8,624 nucleotides of DNA from an archaeon (lineage in GTDB: Archaea > Nanobdellota > Nanobdellia > Pacearchaeales > GW2011-AR1), in NCBI GenBank assembly GCA_027348755.1, contig DAIEOU010000009.1:1-8624 (forward strand), given 5' to 3'. Below are positions 1-4,609 of this stretch, one piece after another. Every line of letters begins with the position of its first letter. The first letter of the stretch is position 1. Below the pieces are notes generated by a model that made no database searches, was not told the DNA's origin, and saw only the letters and a program-made list of their open reading frames with translations. The position numbers and the translations under genes are program-made.

Positions 1-2
1 GC

Positions 3-125
3 TTAATGCCTAGTTGTGCTGCAAACTCTGGCTTTTCACATCCACAGGTGTTAAAGTACGACATGGAAAACTGGAAAACTCAAGAGCTTGAAGATAAAAT
101 ACGAGCAGCCTATTATAGGAAGTAA
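3..125 (+). CDS. 3' end of an unrecognised gene (partial, cut by window start)
   Basis: An open frame enters from the left edge and ends at a TAA at 123-125, giving about 40 C-terminal residues. The other two plus-strand frames hit stops within the first 13 bases, so this is the only frame that can continue upstream. The visible part starts around LMPSCAANSGFSHPQV and ends in a charged, probably helical tail (ELEDKIRAAYYRK). The codon choice (ATA, AGG, CGA) matches its neighbours. An ATG lies at 6-8, but it has no visible promoter or ribosome binding site, so it is more likely internal. I do not recognise the family. It converges with the minus-strand gene that ends at 182. Confidence 0.55.
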   Translation, partial: LMPSCAANSGFSHPQVLKYDMENWKTQELEDKIRAAYYRK

Positions 126-181
126 TTATAATTCAGTTTATCTTTTCTAATATATAAATAAAATAAATTATGTTTTTGCCT
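126..181. terminator. AT-rich convergent intergenic gap with T-runs, possible bidirectional termination
   Basis: This 56-bp gap separates two convergent genes. It contains T-rich stretches on the plus strand (TTTATCTTTTCT near 136-147) and, read on the minus strand, a long T-rich run just past the stop of the 182-700 gene. Archaeal terminators are typically U-tracts without a strong hairpin, so termination here is plausible. There is no distinctive structure beyond base composition. Confidence 0.3.
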
Positions 182-700
182 TTATCTTTTCCTTGCCTTT
201 TTTGTCAGTATTACAGCAATTATTGCTCCAAAAGAGACAAGAATTATAGCAAATATTAATGGCATGTAATATTCAAATGGGGAATTATAGTATCCATACA
301 TCATTCTTGGAGTATATCCTTGATTTCCATAATTTGAATTATATCCAGAGTACATCATACCATATCCATAGTTTGCATTAGTGCTATTCAATTCTGAAGG
401 AGTTATACCATTACAGTAATATCTCTCGGCTATGGATATATGCATTTGCTGATCCATTGGGGCATCATCTCCGCCCATCATTGCATCCATCCTATCGTGT
501 GCAGATCCAAGCATCAACTGCATATAATAGTCTCCTACGTCTATGAGCTGACTCTGGTTCAAATCAGAACATGGAGTGTTTTGTTGAACTATGTTTATAG
601 CTGAAGAGAAATCGCTCATGTCTGCTGAAGCGAATGCGGATGCTGCTATGAATGCTATTAATGTCAATATCAAAATAGAGCTTATTCCTTTGTTCATCAT
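182..700 (-). CDS. exported, membrane-anchored Met-rich protein, probable extracytoplasmic copper binder
   Basis: 172 residues. The N-terminus (about 5-26) is a signal peptide or membrane segment ending in an ASAFASA-like stretch. A globular part follows with cysteines at 44 and 96 that could form a disulfide, and the helical segment MQLMLGSAHDRMDAMMGG with Met and His. A Tyr/Gly/Asn/Met-rich linker (about 108-138) contains GYGMMYSGY and RMMYGYY. A C-terminal transmembrane helix (about 145-165) is followed by KKARKR, so the tail is cytoplasmic and the body outside. The start is the first ATG of an ATGATG pair, 5 nt after a strong AAAGGAGGT. The helical part resembles small uncharacterised Met-rich proteins found near metal-resistance genes; I know no experimental function. 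An operator shared with the copper operon lies upstream, so a role in binding or buffering copper outside the cell is inferred. Confidence 0.85.
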   Translation of the reverse strand: MMNKGISSILILTLIAFIAASAFASADMSDFSSAINIVQQNTPCSDLNQSQLIDVGDYYMQLMLGSAHDRMDAMMGGDDAPMDQQMHISIAERYYCNGITPSELNSTNANYGYGMMYSGYNSNYGNQGYTPRMMYGYYNSPFEYYMPLIFAIILVSFGAIIAVILTKKARKR

Positions 701-705
701 ATTGT

Positions 706-714
706 ACCTCCTTT
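706..714 (-). promoter_or_regulatory. strong Shine-Dalgarno AAAGGAGGT for the Met-rich exported protein
   Basis: Read on the minus strand, AAAGGAGGT lies 5 nt before the ATG at 700. This fixes the start of that gene and shows that its transcript has a leader, unlike the six probable leaderless genes in the window. Confidence 0.8.
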
Positions 715-761
715 CATGCTTTTGTTGAATCTTATTTGCATGTTGTTTTATTGAATTCAGT

Positions 762-769
762 TTATTTAA
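762..769 (-). promoter_or_regulatory. TATA-like box of the Met-rich exported protein gene
   Basis: On the minus strand TTAAATAA is preceded by AAGCGG, a plausible BRE position. Initiation about 26 nt downstream would fall near 739-740, giving a leader of roughly 39 nt that includes the Shine-Dalgarno at 706-714. The distance from the operator at 776-795 to this box is 6 nt, the same as at the copper operon promoter. Confidence 0.6.
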
Positions 770-775
770 CCGCTT

Positions 776-795
776 TTGTGAAATTAGTTTCAGTG
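776..795. promoter_or_regulatory. second copy of the copper-operon operator (imperfect palindrome)
   Basis: TTGTGAAATTAGTTTCAGTG matches the perfect palindrome at 4088-4107 at 16 of 20 positions. Including the flank, positions 771-792 match the reverse complement of 4091-4112 with one mismatch in 22. The half-site TTGTGAAA and most of the other half (GTTTCA) are kept, and the degenerate end points away from the TATA box. It lies immediately upstream of the promoter of the 182-700 gene. Chance similarity of this length with the same promoter spacing is unlikely, so it is probably a binding site for the same regulator. Confidence 0.75.
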
Positions 796-836
796 TATAT
801 TATTTTGAATGCAAGATATATTTCTTGATGGAAATA

Positions 837-844
837 TTTATAAT
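837..844 (+). promoter_or_regulatory. TATA-like box of the nucleotidyltransferase-like gene
   Basis: TTTATAAT is preceded by purine-rich GGAAA. Its centre is about 26 nt before the ATG at 866, so transcription should start at or next to the start codon. There is no Shine-Dalgarno, which agrees with a leaderless mRNA. Its distance from the operator at 776-795 (about 41 nt) suggests it is not controlled in the same way as the minus-strand promoter. Confidence 0.6.
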
Positions 845-865
845 GCTTAATTTTTCAGAATATTA

Positions 866-1567
866 ATGGGAAATTTTTCTGAGCATTATGTTCCTGAAAA
901 TGAGCTTCTTAAGATAGCCGGATTTGTCTGTCGATACTCTCCGGGTAACATCTTATTGATTGGAGGGGGCTGTGTTCTTTCTGAGACCGCAGGATACAGA
1001 AGACTCAGGTGCACCAGCGACGATTTAGATTTCATAGTAAACGATGAGGGACTCTCTTCCGTAAGGAATTCTCTTAATATTCATAAAAGCGAGATTAATG
1101 GAGAAAAGCACGATGGATGCAGCACTACACATATAAATGAAGTGCTTATAGGACTTTTTCATGGGCATATACGAGGTTGGAGAATACCTGATGAGTTGTT
1201 TTGCAATCCAAAGTCAGTTCATACTTCAGGTGGAGAAGTTTATGTGATACCTGCAGAACTCAATGTGGCTCTAAAGATAAGGCGAGGTGCATCTAAAACC
1301 GATAATCCGCATGTTTACGGAAAAGATGCTCTGGACACTGCGTCAATGTATCTTGGAATGATTAATAGAATGGAAAAATTTGACAGTGATTACCTAATTT
1401 CAAATCTTCTGAATGGTGTTTGCTCAGATTGCAATCTTTCAGGACATAACGCGTGCATGCATTCTCTTAGACGCTCTGAGAGTCAGGTTTTTGATTCTGA
1501 CAGGTTAGAATATAGTAGATTTATGGATGAATGTAGCTCTTGTGTTGGGAAGATATGCAGGAAATGA
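866..1567 (+). CDS. nucleotidyltransferase-like protein (AbiEii/minimal NTase type) with Cys-rich C-terminus
   Basis: 233 residues, no membrane segment. The N-terminal part has LIGGGCVL (about 31-38) followed by TSDDLDF (50-56). This matches the G-G...D-x-D core of nucleotidyltransferase-fold proteins, including AbiEii-type toxins and other minimal NTases. Around 128-157, IPAELNVALKIRRGASK and a KDALD segment resemble the Lys/Arg/Asp part of the same fold. The C-terminus is rich in Cys and His: CSDC (186-189), HNAC (194-197), CSSC (223-226) and C231, which could bind zinc or be an iron- or copper-sensitive site. The ATG at 866 fits a leaderless start. Substrate is unknown: tRNA, protein or nucleotide modification are all possible. 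No antitoxin partner is obvious; the downstream gene has its own promoter. Confidence 0.7.
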   Translation: MGNFSEHYVPENELLKIAGFVCRYSPGNILLIGGGCVLSETAGYRRLRCTSDDLDFIVNDEGLSSVRNSLNIHKSEINGEKHDGCSTTHINEVLIGLFHGHIRGWRIPDELFCNPKSVHTSGGEVYVIPAELNVALKIRRGASKTDNPHVYGKDALDTASMYLGMINRMEKFDSDYLISNLLNGVCSDCNLSGHNACMHSLRRSESQVFDSDRLEYSRFMDECSSCVGKICRK

Positions 1568-1597
1568 GTAGCATTATATAATTTGCTTATATGTTAC
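1568..1597 (+). other. imperfect inverted repeat directly after the 866-1567 stop codon
   Basis: GTAGCAT...ATA pairs with TATATGTTAC around a loop of about nine bases. This gives roughly ten pairs including one G-U, with one bulged T. It starts at the first base after the TGA. It might act as a 3' hairpin, but no T-run follows and AT-rich sequence produces such pairing easily. Confidence 0.2.
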
Positions 1598-1610
1598 TGC
1601 TATAAAGAGA

Positions 1611-1620
1611 TATTTAAATA
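1611..1620 (+). promoter_or_regulatory. TATA-like box of the 1642-2034 gene
   Basis: TATTTAAATA is centred about 26.5 nt before the ATG at 1642. The spacing supports a leaderless transcript and favours ATG 1642 over the in-frame TTG at 1636. Confidence 0.6.
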
Positions 1621-1641
1621 GACACTTTTCATAAATTGGTT

Positions 1642-2034
1642 ATGAACATTCGCAGTTTAGGTACGGCTCTAATTTATTCGGCTATAACCTTGGCATGTTT
1701 TGCTCCAACAGGAATTATTATTTCTGAGCAAATCCATAGGAAATCTGAAGAAAGAGTAGATGAGCAAAATATAAATCTAGAACGTAAATGCATGCAGATT
1801 GCTGCAGGAAAAGATAGCATACTTGATGCAAAGGAAGGATTAAGTCTCGCAAGGGGGCTTGGTTATACTGGTGCAATTTTGCCTAATGAGAAGGTATACT
1901 TACATTATTCCCAGAGTTTTGGAGAATCAGTTAAGCTTCTCATAGGCTATAAACTAGGTTCGCCTTCAAGGGATTCTATGAATGTAAGTATAGAGTCTAT
2001 GCAGAAATATATCAAATCCCACAAGACTAATTAG
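1642..2034 (+). CDS. small protein with one N-terminal membrane segment, function unknown
   Basis: 130 residues from the ATG at 1642. An in-frame TTG two codons earlier would add Met-Val, but the TATA-like box at 1611-1620 puts initiation at 1642 and no Shine-Dalgarno is present. Residues about 7-28 form one hydrophobic helix (GTALIYSAITLACFAP). A charged, Glu/Arg-rich helical stretch follows (30-50), then a domain of about 80 residues including LDAKEGLSLARGLGYTG and a Lys-rich tail. With few basic residues before the helix, orientation is uncertain. C19 lies inside the hydrophobic segment; a lipobox is not convincing. I do not recognise a family. It sits alone between a plus-strand gene with its own promoter and a convergent neighbour, so context gives no functional hint. 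Confidence 0.65.
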   Translation: MNIRSLGTALIYSAITLACFAPTGIIISEQIHRKSEERVDEQNINLERKCMQIAAGKDSILDAKEGLSLARGLGYTGAILPNEKVYLHYSQSFGESVKLLIGYKLGSPSRDSMNVSIESMQKYIKSHKTN

Positions 2035-2063
2035 ATAATTTTCTTAAAAATATTAAGTATATA
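2035..2063. terminator. short AT-rich gap between convergent genes, possible termination region
   Basis: Twenty-nine bases separate the stop codons of two convergent genes. The gap is almost entirely A and T, with a TTTTCTTAAAAATATTAAG stretch that can form a weak five-pair stem. Termination of both transcripts here is expected by position only. Confidence 0.25.
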
Positions 2064-3542
2064 TTATCTAAATGAAAGATGGGGGCTTATGTCTATGAGA
2101 GTTCCGTTAACAACTCTGAAATCAACACTTATCTGGCCTTCTAGATACCTGAAAGTCTCGTGGTTTTTACCAGTATAAACACCCTTTTCGCGCACAGCTT
2201 TATCAAGCATTCTTATTACTCTCTCTTTCAATGTTCCTTCCTTTATGCTACTTCCACCTATGATATGCATTCTCTCTTCACTTTGGCGTAAATCTGATAG
2301 CGCTATCTCTGCTATTTTCATATTTCTTTCATCTATTTTTATATCGCAACTTTCAGCTTCTGAATATTTTATCCTTGGACCTGGTTCTGTGCTTCCGAAC
2401 CAACTTGTGTTTATTTCTTTTACTTGAGTATCTCTAGGCAATGTTCTTTGAAGAGATTCATCGGTAGGTTTGTTTCTTGTTTGCTCTTGAATTATGCCCC
2501 TGCTCTTAAATATAGACTCTATGTAATCTCTGGTTTCAGCATCTTTTGATATTGAATACCCTTTTCCAACTCTTCTAAACTTTCCTGAGAGCTTTGTATC
2601 TCCCAAGTTTATGAGATCATTTATACATGATACTGCTTCTGCTCTTTTTCCATTTTCTAGATTGAATGTGCTAACATATAGTGAAGTAGGCATATCGTCA
2701 AGAAGAGCATGATTCTGGCCATTTCTAGAATTAGTTGCCACAAGTCCAGATTCCTTAAGTCTTTTATCTATATAATTAAGGACTTCATCTGATGCAGAAA
2801 GTCTATATCCGCTACCTATCTTATATGTTTGGCCAATGTTGGAGTCGCCAGATTTTATCATTTCTTCAACAACCCTTTGAGCTTCGTTCCATTTGCTTGA
2901 CCTTGTTCTTAACTTAATAAGCACTTGAGATAAAGTTGCTGTTCCTTCTTTTATTTTATCTTCAAGTCCCTGAACATGCTTCTTTTCTAAAACTTGTTCA
3001 GATCCAGGCGCTTCTTCTTTCACTTCATCTTTATTGGGTTTTGCACTTCTCTCCCTTCTATCCAAATAAAAACCTTTTATTTTGAATTCTTCAGTTAGAT
3101 ACTGAACTGCTTTATCCGGATTTTGAACCCTGTATCCGCCTTTTACCTTTAGAACTTCTCCAAGTCTATTGTCTTTTACATCTATGAGCTGTCTTAAGTA
3201 TGCCCAGGCTTCATTATATCTTGTAGTTTTTATACCAGTTTTTTTTAGAACTTCTGTAAGAGTTAGTGTAGAATTAGGCTCATGCATTTCTGGATGCGTG
3301 TTTCTATCAGACACTTCTTTGTCAAGTCCAGAGATAATATCTCTTAAATTTGTTGGATTGTGCCCAAGGCTTTCTTTAAGGCTTGTAGAGCTTTTCTCTA
3401 TTATCCTTCTAGTTTCATCGCTGTTTAGGCCATATTCAAGAATTGCATCAGCTATCCTAAGAGCGTATAGGGTGTAAACATTTCCAGCCCATTTGTCATC
3501 AGACATTGTCTGATTTTGCATGCTTCGCGAAAAATTGGACAT
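2064..3542 (-). CDS. protein of unknown function with three copies of a ~64-residue module
   Basis: 492 residues from the ATG at 3542. The frame is open to an ATG at 3590, but that start would place the TATA-like box 3566-3572 inside the gene and overlap the 3' end of the regulator gene; 3542 is about 27 nt from the box and fits a leaderless start. The protein is soluble and highly charged. After a helical N-terminal region (about 1-80) come three alignable modules at about 95-158, 204-267 and 286-350. Each has a helix ending near a (K/G)D, a short LG-type turn, a hairpin centred on GYR or GYS (GGYRV, SGYRL, KGYSI), and a helix ending near a Gly. Charged linkers separate them, notably 165-200. 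A distinct C-terminal domain (about 425-492) follows. The modules suggest a winged-helix-like or other small alpha/beta fold repeated in tandem, perhaps binding nucleic acid or protein. I do not recognise the family. Confidence 0.7.
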   Translation of the reverse strand: MSNFSRSMQNQTMSDDKWAGNVYTLYALRIADAILEYGLNSDETRRIIEKSSTSLKESLGHNPTNLRDIISGLDKEVSDRNTHPEMHEPNSTLTLTEVLKKTGIKTTRYNEAWAYLRQLIDVKDNRLGEVLKVKGGYRVQNPDKAVQYLTEEFKIKGFYLDRRERSAKPNKDEVKEEAPGSEQVLEKKHVQGLEDKIKEGTATLSQVLIKLRTRSSKWNEAQRVVEEMIKSGDSNIGQTYKIGSGYRLSASDEVLNYIDKRLKESGLVATNSRNGQNHALLDDMPTSLYVSTFNLENGKRAEAVSCINDLINLGDTKLSGKFRRVGKGYSISKDAETRDYIESIFKSRGIIQEQTRNKPTDESLQRTLPRDTQVKEINTSWFGSTEPGPRIKYSEAESCDIKIDERNMKIAEIALSDLRQSEERMHIIGGSSIKEGTLKERVIRMLDKAVREKGVYTGKNHETFRYLEGQISVDFRVVNGTLIDISPHLSFR

Positions 3543-3565
3543 TATATAAATATTCTCGTGGTACG

Positions 3566-3572
3566 TTTTATA
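3566..3572 (-). promoter_or_regulatory. TATA-like box of the three-module protein gene
   Basis: On the minus strand TATAAAA, within GAATATAAAACG, is centred 27 nt upstream of the ATG at 3542. It overlaps the last codon and stop of the membrane regulator gene, so the three-module gene can be transcribed separately, although read-through from the regulator is also possible. Confidence 0.55.
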
Positions 3573-3573
3573 T

Positions 3574-4056
3574 TCAATCCTTGAGGACAACTATATTTGT
3601 CATTCCACGTCTCTTTCTTTCGACTAGGCCTCGGCCTTCGAGCCTGTCAATTATTCTAGTCATCTTTGCCTTTCCGAACCCGGTCTTGTCTATTATATCT
3701 GCCTGGAATGCAGCTCCAGACTTCTGGACTAATGCGAAAACTTGTTTTTCTTCTTGTTTTAAGCCGGATAGGTTATATTCTCTCTTCTTTGCTTTTGCTT
3801 CAACTTTCTTTAAGACAACACGCTCGCTCTGTTTTGAAAATATGAGAAATATAGCTATTATTAGTATTATCCCAGTTATTCCAAGTGAGAGGTTAGTCTG
3901 ATCGTTTATTGTCTTGTTCATAGGGCATGTTGGAGCGTGCGCTTCCCCACATTGAGTCGAAACAATGTCCTTCATCGCGTTATTGAAAAGGAATATTATG
4001 AATACCATTATTATTGACACTCCTATTAGAAGATATCCTACGTTTTTGTTTTCCAT
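3574..4056 (-). CDS. membrane-tethered winged-helix transcription regulator, probable extracytoplasmic copper sensor
   Basis: 160 residues. Two transmembrane helices (about 7-26 and 57-74) flank a loop (27-56) containing QCGEAHAPTCPMN. Its C36, H40, C44 and M46 form a C-x3-H-x3-C-x-M cluster suited to soft metals. Basic residues after the second helix (KQSERVVLKK) put the C-terminus inside and the loop outside. Residues about 97-160 form a winged helix of the MarR/COG2512 'membrane-associated transcriptional regulator' kind: helices in EEKQVFALVQKSG, ADIIDKTGFG, and the recognition-helix candidate KAKMTRIIDRLEGRGLVER, then a short wing. The gene diverges from the copper operon with a 20-bp palindrome between the promoters, so it probably senses external Cu(I) and controls both. 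The ATG at 4056 lies about 25 nt from a TATA-like box, implying a leaderless mRNA. Repression versus activation cannot be told from sequence. Confidence 0.85.
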   Translation of the reverse strand: MENKNVGYLLIGVSIIMVFIIFLFNNAMKDIVSTQCGEAHAPTCPMNKTINDQTNLSLGITGIILIIAIFLIFSKQSERVVLKKVEAKAKKREYNLSGLKQEEKQVFALVQKSGAAFQADIIDKTGFGKAKMTRIIDRLEGRGLVERKRRGMTNIVVLKD

Positions 4057-4077
4057 TACGTATTCAGATAATCAGGC

Positions 4078-4083
4078 TATAAA
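4078..4083 (-). promoter_or_regulatory. TATA-like box of the membrane regulator gene
   Basis: On the minus strand TTTATA, in the run TTTTTTATAG, is centred about 24.5 nt before the ATG at 4056. The BRE position directly upstream (4084-4090) overlaps the end of the palindrome at 4088-4107, so a protein bound there would be expected to affect TFB/TBP loading and give autoregulation. Confidence 0.55.
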
Positions 4084-4087
4084 AAAG

Positions 4088-4107
4088 TTGTGAAACTAGT
4101 TTCACAA
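4088..4107. promoter_or_regulatory. 20-bp perfect palindromic operator between regulator and copper operon
   Basis: TTGTGAAACTAGTTTCACAA is its own reverse complement over all 20 bases; the next pair outward (G4087/A4108) breaks the symmetry. A perfect palindrome of this length fits a homodimeric winged-helix protein. It lies between two divergent core promoters: 6 nt from the plus-strand TATA-like box (4114-4121) and 4 nt from the minus-strand one (4078-4083). A second copy with the same spacing to a TATA box occurs at 776-795. The adjacent membrane regulator is the obvious candidate ligand. Confidence 0.85.
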
Positions 4108-4113
4108 AAGCGC

Positions 4114-4121
4114 TTATATAA
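4114..4121 (+). promoter_or_regulatory. TATA-like box of the copper operon
   Basis: TTATATAA is centred about 25.5 nt before the ATG at 4143 and is preceded by AAGCGC in the BRE position. No Shine-Dalgarno precedes the ATG (the sequence is pyrimidine-rich), so the first gene of the operon is probably translated from a leaderless mRNA. Confidence 0.7.
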
Positions 4122-4142
4122 TTTTATTTTTATTTCTTTTCC

Positions 4143-4388
4143 ATGAAAGTACAAGAAACATACTACATTTCAGCATTGATATTCGCTGGAATATTGTTAG
4201 TATCTGGAGTGCTTGTCTCACTCGGAGGCTATGGACATGGTATGATGGGATACAGATATGGCATGATGTCTGGATACGGCCTATTCGGAGCATTAGGAAT
4301 TATATGCATGCTGCTTATAGTGTTAGCCTTGACTTTCTTGGTTTTATGGCTTTTCAAGCATATTCAGGAAAACGGGAGCGGAAGATGA
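4143..4388 (+). CDS. small two-helix membrane protein with Met/His-rich external loop
   Basis: 81 residues and first gene of the operon. Two transmembrane helices (about 9-28 and 48-70) are joined by a Gly/Tyr/Met loop, GGYGHGMMGYRYGMMSGYG, holding H32 and the Met pairs 34-35 and 41-42. The charged tail (KHIQENGSGR) should be cytoplasmic, placing the loop outside. Clustered methionines with a histidine are typical of Cu(I)-binding sites, so the protein may collect or hand over copper at the outer face, or assist the ATPase encoded two genes on. I know no characterised homologue. The start is the ATG at the leaderless position; the stop TGA overlaps the next gene's ATG as ATGA (4385-4388), indicating translational coupling. 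Confidence 0.8.
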   Translation: MKVQETYYISALIFAGILLVSGVLVSLGGYGHGMMGYRYGMMSGYGLFGALGIICMLLIVLALTFLVLWLFKHIQENGSGR

Positions 4389-4606
4389 AAACTTTCAAGA
4401 TGATTATAGGCGGAATGCACTGCGCATCATGTGGTTCAAACATAGAAAGAAGCATAGGAAAGATATCGGGAGTGAGGGAATGCAGAATAAGCATGATGAC
4501 AAAAAAGGGAAGCGTCGTATCTGAAGATAGTTTATCTGCTGAAGAAATAAGAAAGGCTGTGTCTAGGGCAGGATACAGGGTAGAGAGCATAGAGGAGAAC
4601 GATTGA
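4385..4606 (+). CDS. copZ: CopZ-like heavy-metal-associated (HMA) copper chaperone
   Basis: 73 residues forming a single HMA domain. The Cu(I) motif GMHCASC is at 10-16, with the ligands C13 and C16 in the loop before helix 1 (SNIERSIGKISGV). The rest follows the usual beta-alpha-beta-beta-alpha-beta order: a strand with an MMTKKG turn, a helix in SAEEIRKAVSRAGY, and a final strand before the acidic tail. It is the cytosolic carrier expected to deliver Cu(I) to the ATPase that starts three bases after its stop. The ATG at 4385 is chosen over an in-frame ATG at 4304 because the extra 27 residues would lie over the preceding gene and are not part of the fold, and because GGAG at 4374-4377 is correctly spaced. 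The symbol is by family resemblance. Confidence 0.9.
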   Translation: MKTFKMIIGGMHCASCGSNIERSIGKISGVRECRISMMTKKGSVVSEDSLSAEEIRKAVSRAGYRVESIEEND

Positions 4607-4609
4607 AAC

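Noticed and set aside
866..1567. Classical toxin-antitoxin pair (AbiE type)
   Set aside because: No antitoxin-like DNA-binding gene is adjacent and overlapping. The next gene is a membrane-anchored protein with its own promoter.
3543..3590. Upstream in-frame ATG (3590) for the three-module gene
   Set aside because: It overlaps the regulator gene and would put the TATA-like box 3566-3572 inside the coding region. The ATG at 3542 has correct leaderless spacing.
2245..3901. Short plus-strand open frames opposite the three-module gene and the regulator (2245-2427, 3169-3477, 3506-3901)
   Set aside because: They are opposite well-supported minus-strand genes, lack ribosome sites or TATA boxes at sensible distances, and show no domain.
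4304..4384. Upstream in-frame ATG (4304) for the HMA chaperone
   Set aside because: The added 27 residues overlap the previous gene and are outside the HMA fold. ATG 4385 has a ribosome site and an ATGA coupling overlap.
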